Source: Elysia chlorotica (taxonomy: Eukaryota > Mollusca > Gastropoda > Plakobranchidae). Taken from it: a DNA stretch of 64,000 nucleotides. The notes below the pieces were generated by a model, which saw only the letters and a program-made list of their open reading frames with translations, made no database searches and had not been told where the DNA came from. A program made the translations under genes and the position numbers. How positions within the stretch are numbered: the stretch's first letter is position 1; each line of letters opens with the position of its first letter. The stretch is taken from positions 831,107 to 895,106 of the forward strand of contig RQTK01000013.1 of the NCBI GenBank assembly GCA_003991915.1, written 5' to 3'. Positions 24,601 to 33,929 of the stretch are shown one piece after another.

Positions 24601-27600
24601 CTTTGCTTTAGAGGATTCAGAACACTGGTAACAATATTTATTTATAAGTAGAGAAATATAGGGCTACATTTTAGTGGTGAGTGAACAAAGCTTATCCTAG
24701 AAATCAACCTTTTTGTTTAAAGCCTTTTTCTAATAAATACCAAGGAATAGAACACCAGGCTTTATTTTCAAGCTTTATGAATAATTAGTAATGAAGAGAA
24801 GGAAAGACCTAGTAATTTGTAATTTATATAATTATTGATCATGTCAAACGTTTTAGCTTTTTTGCTTTATTTTCGTAGAAATTCATTTTAAGACAGGTCA
24901 AGAATTATTTTTTTTGTCATTGAAACTTGTGAAATTCGAATATAGCTAATTCTCAAGTATAACATTTTTGTGTCTCTTTCAGGAGAGTTGTTGAAGGTGC
25001 ACAGGCTGATCCTGAAGTAAGACCTAGATCTTTATCTTGATTTTGAAAGCTTTTCTATGAATTGAAGTTACAATATATAGGTCTTAAGTTATAAGCAAAT
25101 GACACAATTGTTATCTTGTAGCTTAACCATGCAAGAGATAACATATTGGTCAATTAGTATTATAGGTGTCAAAATCGTTCTCCTAAGAGATCAATATCAT
25201 AAATAAAGAGTCATCTCTTGATTTTCATTACCTCTCTCCAGATAGTGAAGTCGAAAGACCAGAAAATTGCACATTTGGAAAAGAAATTGGTATGCTTATA
25301 ATCATAGACCCTCACAACCCACACCTTTTTGTTGTGGCACTTGCAGTGGTTTTTTATATTATTGTTATTAATTTATTTATTATTTACACTAAAACTGGAA
25401 AGTTACAGAGCAATTTTTAATAGATTACCACATTTCTTAAAAAATCACTATTATGTGATGGATGTTCAGGCTTCTGTGTTTTAAGCATCGACACTTAACT
25501 TTTCATGGTAGAATTGAAACTACACAATCTTGTATTCTTACAAATCAAATTTGATGGTTCAAAATAGACAATATCTTATTTAAAAACTTTGCACTCGTGA
25601 ACAAGTCTTGCTTTTAAAAAAAAACTATTTTACTGGATAACATTGACTTTAAAAAAGTGTTCTTGTGGAATCTGCGAGGTGCATGCTGGTTTTAATCTGG
25701 TGTAAAGAAAATTTTAAATAGAGTTCCTGATTCATCAGAGTTGTACATTTTCAAGCTGCATGGTAAGAGTCTTTTAATGCTTTGGGCAGACATTTCTTTT
25801 CTATACACTGAAGACTGCATGGGTGTGAGCATATGGCGCTGGCAAAAAGTACTGCCATAATTTGGGCAATGTAGTATCATAATTGACGACACAATACCAT
25901 TGGCAACTAAATTGGTATTAGAAATAAAAATTTATATTTTCATCAGTAAATTGATTTCAATATCTCAAGATATGAGAGTAACAATATTTACTGAAGCAGT
26001 CATACTTAGGTTAACTTATGTTGTGTTAGGGTTGATTTTATTCTTAATTAATTGTCTAAGTGTTCTATGGGTTTAATTTAATAATTATGTAGTGTGATTG
26101 GAACAGTGGGTCTGCTTTAGGTTCAATTGCAATATAAGAAGCAGCAGTTGTTGTTTTTTATATTAGATTTTGGTAATATTTACTGTAATAGCAAGAGGAA
26201 CAGGAGTAAATGTGTCTGTAGAATTTCCTAAAAAATGTTGTCTTGATTATTTTTCTTTTCAGAAGGATGTTGCTAGTGACAAAGTGTCAATAAGAGGGTG
26301 AGTCTTTTGAGAAGGTTTGTTGAAAGATCACAAAATAAAATAGCTATCCACCTTTAGGGTAGAGAGTAGTATATATATTTTTTACAATGCAATGGCTTCT
26401 TGCAATTTGCAATCTGTGTTTTTACATTTGTATATTTCTATCCAATTTTTTTCATTCTAAGAGTAGTTGTGTGTGAGTCTGTTTAAGGTTTTAGCTGAAT
26501 ATTTCTGTCTCCAACTTTTCATCTCATGTGCATTTTTCTCTATTTTCAATCATGGTACAACTGCAAAGTTATAGCCAATGATTGGTGTGACCTGGACATT
26601 TTTGTTCATAACTGTTTTTCCAAAAGGGGATAAAACTTTCTCCTCTTCAATGTGCGAGTATTGATTATTTCAGATGTAACAAACATGTACATGTACATGT
26701 AAACAGGTGTGACAAGCACGACATTGTCCTTCTGTGTCTTGACGAGAGCCATGACCAGTATGTGGTGTTTACAGTGGGGACTTATCTGCACTTCCTACAC
26801 AGTGAATCCCTGGAGCCTCTCGGCCTACGCTTCGGTGGGTTAAATCTTAATCTTATCTTATGCTAATACTGGCTATAAAATATCCTTTAACTGTAGATCA
26901 TATCTATGTTAAAAAAACAAAACAAACAGAAAACCTTAAAAGATGAAAACTGTCAAGCATAATTTTCTGAAACTGATCAGAAACAAAGCCTTTGGAAGCT
27001 ACTATTACTCTTTCTTTTTACCCAGTACTCAGATGGATAATCATTCTAGCAGCATTGATCAAAGTAACATAAAAGCCATATTTTGGTCATTTATGTTTTG
27101 TGGTTTATCATTACCTGTGGAGGGGAACAAATTTACTTTAATTTTTCATCTTTTTAGAATCAATGTTTGGGAATTATCCGGAAGAAAAAAAAGGACTGAG
27201 CATGGATAATTTTCTTTTCTTAAAGGTGCAGATAGCAGGTGCAGGAAGTCGTGGATTCTTGCTGAAGTTGTAGAGAAGGAGTTTTGCCTTGCTAAAAAGG
27301 TAAGAAATGAAAAGTCATCAGCACAGTGTAAGAATGTTGAATTTTTAATCATATGAAAATGTTTTATATCTATAATAGTAGAAAATCTAGGTTCTGATAT
27401 ATTCAAGCAGCTGGTAGCTTCTAGCTTTTTTTTCCTATAGGATTACATTTTTTCGGGACTCATTTTGTTATCTCTGAGAGAGAAATTCAGGCTCTTTTTT
27501 AGATACTATGGAACCGAAAGAATCATCAACCAACCCGTGCAGGTAGATCTAGTTCTAGATCCCCGCCCTGTCTCGTGTGTGGCAGCACATAACATTGTCA

Positions 27601-28816
27601 GACGTTCGTCTTGGGGCCCGTCCACAATATAGCCTATATAGTGCTGCTGTTGGACGTTAAAACTAACCCCCACCCCCCCTCCTCTAAGTCAGTATCCGAA
27701 TTTTGATTTTAGTGGTTCTTCAAAACAGATACTAGGCCTGTTGGGACTCTGCAGCATGAGATTTTGATATAAATCTAGAATCGAGATTGACTACAGAAAA
27801 TTATTATGAGCACATAGCTCTATAATTATATTGGATAGCATCTAGCTTTCAAGATCTAAACAACTATGCATTGAATTCCGTCATAGTGATGTGAGCCTAA
27901 AGTACTTAAGATGCTACCTTCTTAGTAGCCTACCAAAGTATAGAATCTATAGATTATCAGACCATTTAGATCTACATTTTTAGCTGTTGCTAGATTAAAG
28001 ATTAGATTTAGAAGGCACTTGGCACAATTTTGGTCTACTTTTGAATAGGCTTAAAATCTACCACTCAATCTAGATCACTTCACTCCAGTAATCAGTGGCT
28101 TTGTTGCTGTAGGTGTAGTTTGTAGACTATATGTTGGTGATATCAAATCGTCTATAGAACAAAAAAAAAATAGAATACCTATAGGAGTTAGTTTGTACAA
28201 TACACAAGGTCAAATTGTCAGAATTAGATAGGTTACCCCAAGCTCCCTGAGTACAAATTGAGACATTGTCAAAATTCTTCCACAGTTGTCTGTTTGCAGT
28301 TGACACAAAAATGTTTTAGGGACTTAGCCTCAACAGTGCTAGTATTTAACCATATTCAAAGATTCAGTAAAACTGTTTTTATACCAGTGTATGCATTTTA
28401 GATCAGGATGATGGCAAGAATTGGTTTTTCTTGAGGGCTTTTTTTTAGCAAATCTCTGCGTTTTATTCCGATTTTTTAGAAGAAATTCAGGTCATTTGAC
28501 AGAATCATTCAGATTTTCTGTTCCTGGAGTGTGGTAGGTCTAGTTCCTAAACTCAAATTTCTGTGGCACTTGTTTGGCTCGTCTCTCATGGTTTTTTAAT
28601 AATTTTATTTCCCCCAACTAGGCCCACAATCGCTTCAGGGTCCCACAAGGAACTTGCTTTTACAGAGTGAAGTGTAAACCATGGACTTATGAAGCCGATC
28701 ACAAGACCCTAGTCGGACGGCCCTTACCCCCTGCAGAGCAGGAAGGGGGTGCAAAACAAGGAGGGAGAGGTGAACAGCAGGCAGCCAAACCAAAGAAAAG
28801 CAAGGATAGCCCTTAA
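6442..28816 (+). CDS. RB1CC1: RB1-inducible coiled-coil protein 1 (FIP200), ~1,673 aa in ~31 exons
   Basis: This is the scaffold of the ULK1/ATG1-ATG13-ATG101 complex that starts autophagosome formation. Exons: 6442-6509, 7174-7300, 7961-8042, 8360-8451, 8778-8893, 9048-9134, 10037-10217, 11362-11418, 11797-11973, 13215-13405, 13797-13983, 14384-14465, 14729-14790, 15484-15584, 15992-16112, 16561-16650, 16862-17976, 18367-18681, 19185-19536, one of 20426-20640 or 21454-21668, 22327-22639, 22780-22788, 23475-23613, 23993-24086, 24388-24522, 24983-25016, 25242-25289, 26263-26297, 26707-26834, 27226-27299, 28622-28816. All junctions are GT-AG and the frame is kept throughout. Length is close to the ~1,594 residues of human FIP200. 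DTNPVFLF near the N-terminus and FLHSESL plus NRFRVP in the Claw match the human protein as I remember it. Exon borders were read by eye. Confidence 0.95.
8360..16650 (+). CDS. RB1CC1: RB1CC1 ATG17-like helical region (13 exons)
   Basis: Thirteen short exons encode residues ~93-607. Recognisable pieces are LQYQGWGTVVANLEEIAQ, MDLLQRIPLLKTL, LEWITSQ, KELLGIERRLSDLEKR, LPNLCQTHKQQLRIM, IHQRLRWVMHVE, PKVYADIVVETTRRR, FRGLD-like FKGFDDMPPNFA and ERFDCGLPEITLDDIELL. Each has a counterpart in the same order in human FIP200. The part is mainly helical, dimerises in the known protein and holds the ATG13 and ULK1 contacts. From ~15,992 onward the sequence becomes Ser/Thr/Pro-rich linker. Confidence 0.9.
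10490..10655 (-). repeat. tRNA-derived SINE copy
   Basis: Minus strand: an A-box region (CTGGCTCAAGTAG) and a B-box (CACGATTCGAAT) lead into a body containing GGCAGAAGTCATGATATC and CGTGGCAGCATG. The same body motifs occur in the copy at 29,110-29,350, so both belong to one SINE family. The copy lies in an RB1CC1 intron. Confidence 0.65.
12046..13055. mobile_element. Non-autonomous TIR transposon (Tc1/mariner-pogo type ends)
   Basis: Inverted termini of 30 bp (12046-12075 and 13026-13055) start TACAGTCGAACCTG / TACAGTTGAACCTG and end GGCGACCACT, with 3 mismatches. The outer TA could be the target duplication, as in Tc1/mariner and pogo/Tigger elements. Subterminal GTGGTCGC and GGTGGTCACC motifs repeat the end sequence. 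The interior encodes no transposase and holds a (CT)n tract (about 12,600-12,662), so it is non-autonomous. It sits in the RB1CC1 intron between exons 11797-11973 and 13215-13405. Confidence 0.8.
12600..12662. repeat. (CT)n microsatellite
   Basis: This is an almost pure CT repeat inside the TIR element. Frames across it read Ser-Leu or Arg-Glu repeats and are not genes. Confidence 0.95.
16205..16290 (-). mobile_element. LINE 3' tail remnant
   Basis: Read on the minus strand this gives AAGCGCATTGAGCATG, then TTCATGGAAGTGCGC, then an (ATT)n-like end. It matches the 3' tail of the CR1-like LINE at 5,975-6,045. It is a severely 5'-truncated insertion of the same family in the opposite orientation. 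Confidence 0.7.
16862..17976 (+). CDS. RB1CC1: RB1CC1 large exon: disordered linker to coiled coil
   Basis: The largest RB1CC1 exon (1,115 nt, residues ~608-979) opens at an acceptor (ataaacacag) and closes at gtatgt. Its first ~120 codons are rich in Ser, Thr and Pro (for example SRPNTTLAASNVSPGRPSKS), a likely disordered linker. From about 17,285 it becomes Glu/Lys/Leu-rich heptads (LQAELANREVLIRELEEKL), the start of the long coiled coil. Two successive near-repeats (DLARAKTDLLHSEKLKLDLK and DLAKAKDNLFQSESDLMEKE) suggest internal duplication of coil segments. Confidence 0.93.
18367..19536 (+). CDS. RB1CC1: RB1CC1 coiled-coil exons
   Basis: Exons 18367-18681 and 19185-19536 encode continuous heptad-type sequence (EREALLEEIQTLKARLHSAE, then EERERLALAYSDNLRQAEE). 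The second ends at CAA/gtaggc in phase 0, so the next exon must begin in phase 0. This matters for the duplicated exon that follows. Confidence 0.92.
19790..20330. other. Intronic stretch with higher GC, probably old repeat
   Basis: From ~19,830 to ~20,060 the DNA is less AT-rich than neighbouring introns, with short direct motifs (ggtcaata, gggtcaaagcatgc). It resembles a decayed dispersed repeat, but the family was not recognised. Confidence 0.3.
20426..20640 (+). CDS. RB1CC1: RB1CC1 duplicated coiled-coil exon, copy A
   Basis: 215 nt with acceptor ttttacag and donor gtaag. It encodes 71 residues of coiled coil (SKQDAIRLEMQNEHTEAMTS onward) and enters in phase 0 and leaves after two bases of a codon. 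Copy A reads STFEQTQ where copy B reads STLEQTQ. Five nucleotide differences were counted over 215. Using both copies, or neither, would break the frame. Confidence 0.88.
20808..21003. repeat. 49-bp minisatellite, four units
   Basis: Four nearly identical 49-bp units, each starting caaatgaagcggatag, begin at 20808, 20857, 20906 and 20955. The downstream duplicate of this intron has a single diverged unit near 21,839. The array therefore expanded after the 1-kb duplication. Confidence 0.95.
21454..21668 (+). CDS. RB1CC1: RB1CC1 duplicated coiled-coil exon, copy B
   Basis: Same length, splice sites and phases as copy A, with one amino-acid difference (Leu for Phe in STLEQTQ) and four silent changes. 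Its two-base end joins in frame to the exon at 22327. All features expected of a functional exon are intact, so A and B look like mutually exclusive alternatives unless the duplication is an assembly artefact. Confidence 0.88.
22327..22639 (+). CDS. RB1CC1: RB1CC1 exon with TQT (LC8-type) motifs
   Basis: The exon opens with coil (HVNKLTQLKAEFDQEREALQ) and then becomes non-helical. It holds three related motifs, SSTQSD, GQTQTDV and SETQTDR, within about 50 residues. TQT is the anchor of dynein light chain LC8 binding sites. It ends GAG/gtgaag in phase 0. Confidence 0.9.
22780..22788 (+). CDS. RB1CC1: Candidate 9-nt microexon of RB1CC1
   Basis: TACACAGAG lies between a strong acceptor (tttgcttttcag) and a good donor (gtgggt). 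It would add Tyr-Thr-Glu in frame, and skipping it also keeps the frame, so it may be optional. Confidence 0.5.
23475..25289 (+). CDS. RB1CC1: RB1CC1 linker exons before the Claw
   Basis: Exons 23475-23613, 23993-24086, 24388-24522, 24983-25016 and 25242-25289. The first and last parts are coil-like (NIDDLNVQLACAQEKIASQN and DQKIAHLEKKL); the middle is Gly/Ser-rich (SSSTGASFILMDGE). The order matches the short region between the coil and the Claw in human FIP200, which has MSMMSVQENIHML- and RLMSQ-like segments. All phases join cleanly. Confidence 0.85.
26263..28816 (+). CDS. RB1CC1: RB1CC1 C-terminal Claw domain exons
   Basis: Exons 26263-26297, 26707-26834, 27226-27299 and 28622-28816. The domain reads GCDKHDIVLLCLDESHDQYV, FTVGTYLHFLHSESL, RKSWILAEVVEKEF and KKAHNRFRVPQGTCFYRVK, closely matching the human Claw that binds phosphorylated FIR motifs of cargo receptors such as p62. 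After the conserved KPW the protein continues for about 43 residues, Gly/Gln/Lys-rich and ending KPKKSKDSP. Human FIP200 stops almost at once there. Stop codon TAA at 28814-28816. Confidence 0.95.
27555..27665 (+). repeat. SINE fragment
   Basis: It contains CCTGTCTCGTGTGTGGCAGC and, further on, TCTTGGGGCCCGTCCAC and TGCTGCTGTTGGACGTTAAA. The same text occurs at 29,230-29,345 and 47,945-48,000. This is the 3' part of a tRNA-derived SINE family, in the last RB1CC1 introns. Confidence 0.75.
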
Positions 28817-29109
28817 ATTCTACATGTCGTATAAGTTTTTTTTAAATCCAGAGGGGGGGTGGGAAGAAAATTGTAGCTAAAGAGACCGTACTGACAATTT
28901 GATTTTTCCATGTGTATATCCGTAGAAATAAGTCTGTTGAGAAAGTGATTTAAAGTATGCAATTTGATTTTATTAGCGTTCAGACTATGAGTATTTTTCA
29001 TGTTTATTTTTTTAATAGATGCCCATACGCGGTCATATGATTCTGTAGACTCAAGATTGTGTAATAATGTTGTTTACCCTAACTGAGAGATAAATTCTGT
29101 TTTTTTAGC

Positions 29110-29350
29110 ATCAGTATAATAGAAGTCCGGGGTTCCAATCCCACAATCGGCATATATTTGTTTGTCCCATTTCATCCCCTGTACCTGGTTCGGTTAGTGT
29201 CAGTATAATATGACTGGCTGAGACAGAAGTCATGGTATCATTGCCCTGTCTCGTGTGTGGCAGCACATAAAATTGTCAGACGTCAGTCTTGGGATCCGTC
29301 AACAATAGAGCCTATATTATGCTGACGTTGGATGTAAAACCAACTTAACT
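29110..29350 (+). repeat. tRNA-derived SINE, near-complete body
   Basis: A B-box-like GGGGTTCCAATCCCAC is followed by a body with GACAGAAGTCATGGTATC, GTGTGGCAGCACATAAAATT and CAGTCTTGGGATCCGTC, and a tail ending GGATGTAAAACCAAC. This is the fullest copy of the local SINE family. Confidence 0.75.
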
Positions 29351-32300
29351 CAACTGTGCTGGAAATTCTTTTCTCTGTGCTTTAGATTAAATTAAAGCTA
29401 TCATTCATTTCAAATTTATAATACAAATGATAATGATTTAGAAAGAACTACTAGATCTAGTCTGGTTACAGAGAGTGTTATTTTCTAAGATCTATTCATG
29501 TACATATGTATAAGTATTAGTCTATTACTTTAAAATTTTGTTTTTTGATTGATGGATAGCCTTCTCACAGATTTAGAATCTAGGGTCTAGATCTTATCTA
29601 AAGCAAACGTTCATTGAGACTTTAGAATCTTATCCAGCTATGTAAACCAACGATTGAAAGACTTAACCCTCTGAAAAAGATCATAATTGAAATTCCTCTC
29701 ACTCGTCCGTTCTTTTTTTCCCTTAACTTCGTCACTAGATTAGAGGTCCGATAACGGTAATGGCTTTTAACTTAGGAGACTGTGTTTGTGTTAGGGTCAG
29801 CCAAGAGCCACAGGCTAAGAATGGCTACTCTATGAGTATGAACTGTCCCGACTGCACAGATGAAAAAGCGTAACATGCTTTTTATAAGCTTTAATATAAT
29901 TAAAAACAAACAAAACATGTAAATTTATTATACTTACAAAGCAAACTTAGAAGTCTTTCACAGCCGTTAGTTGAAGTGTCATGGTTACAATTGCATAAAT
30001 CTACATCTAGCGTGTCACTAATTTGGTCTGGCTATTCTAGATCTATGGCCAGTACAACTGATGCGGGGCTCTCTGACTCAAATATTTTGCTATGGGTTCC
30101 CTTTCAAATGCTTCATGCTCAATCAGGAGGCTTTTACAGGTTTTGAAATTAAACCATTAAAACGATAAAAGGTTGCCCTTTTTTATTGATAAAGGATGCC
30201 CTTTAAACCTAAAGAAACAAAGAGACAAAGAACACAATGGTGTAATTTTTCTAAATTTAGATGCTGGATTAAAGAAGACAGGGAGGCTGAAATGTTGCAA
30301 AAAAGTGTTTGATGATCTGCACAGTGTTTGCCATTTCCATCACAGGCAGGCGGGACTTCGGGATACCTTATCTAAACACATCTCTTTTTTTTATTGTTTA
30401 AGACAATAGTCAAATTATGGCATAATTCAAGAGGTTGGCCCAATTGACATGCCAACTTTGTGCTTTGTTTCACGCATGTCGAAATCAGAGTGGGAAATAC
30501 ATATTGGTATAAAAACAAACAATATTCTAGTTTAATGCATATATAAATTATAATTGGGGTTAAAATTACACATTGTTTGAATCCTTGAAAATGATATGGA
30601 TTTTTTTACCCTTGATTTATACATCTGAAACGGGAAACCAAAATTGTGAGAACAGGAAAAAATACACCTGTTAAATACACAATCATGGTCTGTAACTTAG
30701 GCAGTTTTGAAATGAGATTTTTAGCGAGTGTGTTCTCCTTTTTTTCTTTTTATTATGCAATACGAATTATGAGGTTTCCAATGTATTATTTCTTATGTTC
30801 TTTTTCTTTTTCTTAATAAATTGAAGCATGCATTTTCTATAAAAAAAAACAAAAAACAAAACAGAAAAACTCAAATGAGTTTTAATTTTTAAGAGTTGTG
30901 CAAAACTTGATGTGTATTGTAACATTTCATCATAATTGGTAAAATTGTTCACATTTTTTCTTTTGTTGTAGTGAAATATTCAGGTGGGGGATAAGTGTTT
31001 TAATGTTTTATCTTAAATTCTAAACTTTTTGCTTCTAATTCTATTTAAGTGAAACGTGACTATAAATGGGACAAAATAGTATATGAACGGTTTTGAAACC
31101 ATGAACAAAATTACTTGATGAGAATTTCATACAAATCCATTCAGAAGATCTCTTTTGGGTCTAAAGAATTCTACATAGCAATTACTAAATATTTGTATTA
31201 ATCATCGCAATATAGCAACAAGAACAGGAGACTTCATTCTACTCAGCATGACTGAGATAGATAGGCCATATTTTACTCTGTGAAACAGTAAGATATGTGC
31301 ACGTTGAGAGTCAGTATCAACTTACTGAAGAAAATGGAACACATATTATCAATCTACTGTCTTAGTGACAAGTGATCTGTAATTTCATCATTTGCATTTG
31401 TTTTTGCTGTTAATCATTTCAACGGTGTTTGCTTTTGTACCAAACCAAACTTAAACTATAACTTTTGTTTCTTTTTGATAATGCTCTCAAATAAACGGAA
31501 CTACTCGTCAGCAAAATGTACAGTATATAAAGCTTCCTTACATTGTGGAGCTCATGTCTTTCAACCATCCACATGGCCATTATTTTGTACAGTTCCAAAT
31601 TTGTTTTACCATGATTGATGAATTTCCTGTACATGTCAGAGTTATTGGAGATGCAGGCCAAAACTTTTTATACTTGTACCAGGGTAACGAATTCATCTTC
31701 ATATTTTGATTCATAAAGGCAATGGGCTTTTAAGGACGCCAACTTAATCATTCAATATGATCTTTCATCCAAATGAACTGTGATGACTGTGTAAAAAAAA
31801 ATGAACAAACATGAGTTGGTGTGATTGGTCTGGGATTGATTATATTATTCATTTGCCTAGAAAGATTAACTTCACACTTGCATGGGAATTTGATATCATT
31901 TCCTAAAATTTCTATTGCATAAACAGTGTGTCATAATTGATATTGCAAAAATGTATACTCCATTTTGTCAATGTCTACTTTGTAAATAAATAGATGAGGG
32001 TCAGAGTATGATTTATTCTATATGTGAAGCTTAAAAGACCTATTACCTTGTAAATCAAAAGAGTTGGGTTTTTTTTCTCAATATTTTTCAACTATCAGCA
32101 CTCAGACACATTCTGCACCTTCATTATTTCTTTTACGTTTACAATTATAAAACATGACAGTTTAGTTAAAGATGAAACTTTTGAAGACCTAATCGTTGTA
32201 TTAAGTGGACAGTAACTAATATTTGTAGTAATAATGTTTATGGAACTTGTATTCTGCTAATAAAGTTATATTGAGATTACTTTGGCATACTTAACTCCAC

Positions 32301-33721
32301 TTTTTAGGGATGCATGATGAAAGATTAGTATGATGTGATTGATAATTTTGCTGGAAATGGAGGATGGAGATTTCTTGGTCAGAGATGCAGGATGGGTCGA
32401 GTTGTACCTATGAAGTGTGTTTACATGTCCAGGGTTTGAAGATTATATTTACTAGTACAAGTATACTGTGGGGTAAGCTGGAAACCTGTCTGATACATGT
32501 AATTTTCTGTATTAACTAGTTGGAGTATTATGTACAACATGCCAATATTTGATATTACATGCACTGATGAGTGCAAGATGTGTGTCTGTAGGCAATCATG
32601 ATACATGATTTGGGGTGTCGGATCTCTTCTCATGTATGAAGATTTTTATTAAAAAGACAGATTCTCCACTGTTCACCAAGGGATAGATATAGAACTAGAA
32701 TTCTACAATTGCATATAAAACATGATTCAGATTTGCAGATATTTTATAGAAGGGTGTAGGATACAGCCACTAGTCTGGTGTCACTTCTTACCCTCAGTGC
32801 TTTTTTGCAGGGTGTATTTTTGATGATGTTATCTTCAAAAACACTAGAAAATGCAATTGACTTGTAGTGATGTCATAATAACCTTTATATTGATCCCACA
32901 GTACAATAAAGTTTATTGGTCTTCAGTTTTTGAATCATGACTCTATTATTATCTGACAGTGATATACCATCCTTTTATTCGTATCAATACACCGGTGATG
33001 ACAATGATCCAAGCAATTGTTTCCTTACTCTTAAATTGACTAATATGAATTTCATGTTCTTGCCCTTCATATGAAAAGTTGCAGCATACTTTTTTTTATT
33101 ATGTGTTGTACATTTTGCAGAAGTGCAATACTTTTTGCTTCTTCAGTTTGTTTTTGTGTGTGCTGCCAAAGGATCTGCAGTAGATCTTGTGTATTAAAAA
33201 ATAACTTAGCATCTAATTAATCAACCATGCTTCCACCCTATAACATTTGCACTGTACAAATCAAGTAAAATTAATAATGCCAGTGATCACTAGACAGTAT
33301 TTACCCTCCAACCCAAGTGGCATTTAAGAAGACTTTTCCTTTTAGAAAAGGCAGTTAGGGGTAAAAATCATGTTTATTGTTAAAAATGGCTCCCTTTCTT
33401 TCCATTGATTCAACATTTTATTCAAATAGGTAAAACATGAGGTTTAAACTAAGTCCAGATGAATTTTGATCATTCAGTTCTTACACAAAGACCATTTTTA
33501 ATTGGTTGTGTCATGCTTTTCCCTTTTTTAGTACTGTTCCATGAAGATCTTTGTCGTCATGTCAGACTTTTTGCATGTAATTGTTCAACGATTATGAAAC
33601 TTTTGTATTCTTAATGCACCAAAGGTGATATTATGCAATTTTTGTGTCTTATTTGCTGTGCACTGGGTACCACTGTAAATATTTATGTTTGCTGAATGTA
33701 TGAACATGAAACTTAATGTCA

Positions 33722-33727
33722 AATAAA
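33722..33727 (+). terminator. RB1CC1: Poly(A) signal candidate for RB1CC1
   Basis: AATAAA is followed within 25-40 bases by the GT-rich element GCGTGAGTTTGCCTTG. It is the most distal of several candidates, and the pairing with a GT-rich element makes it the most typical. Confidence 0.35.
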
Positions 33728-33783
33728 CAAAGTATCTATCTCATTTGCGTGAGTTTGCCTTGTTTATTCTTTCTCTTGCACAG

Positions 33784-33915
33784 GGTAGTTGGAGAGGTTT
33801 GAAAGTTAAAACCAAAATGGCAAAAGTCATTGTCAACCAGTACAGTACACAAGTGACAAGGATGAGAAAGTTGATCACATTCCTCATGTCCAGTCCATGG
33901 CTCAGATGGAAATTA
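33784..33915 (+). other. Orphan exon-like open segment between the two genes
   Basis: A strong pyrimidine tract and cag open a 132-base segment that closes at gtacgt. One frame is open across all 44 codons (GSWRGLKVKTKMAKVIVNQY onward) and keeps phase 0 at both ends. No family was recognised. It may be chance or an exon of an unannotated transcript. Confidence 0.3.
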
Positions 33916-33929
33916 GTACGTAACTTCTA

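Larger units (their letters stand above)
28817..33750 (+). other. RB1CC1: Probable long 3' UTR / downstream flank of RB1CC1
   Basis: No convincing coding exon is visible on either strand. Canonical AATAAA signals on the + strand occur near 31,489, 31,985, 32,259, 32,905 and 33,722. The last is followed by a GT-rich stretch. Several successive poly(A) sites are possible. How far the transcript really extends cannot be told from sequence. Confidence 0.4.
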
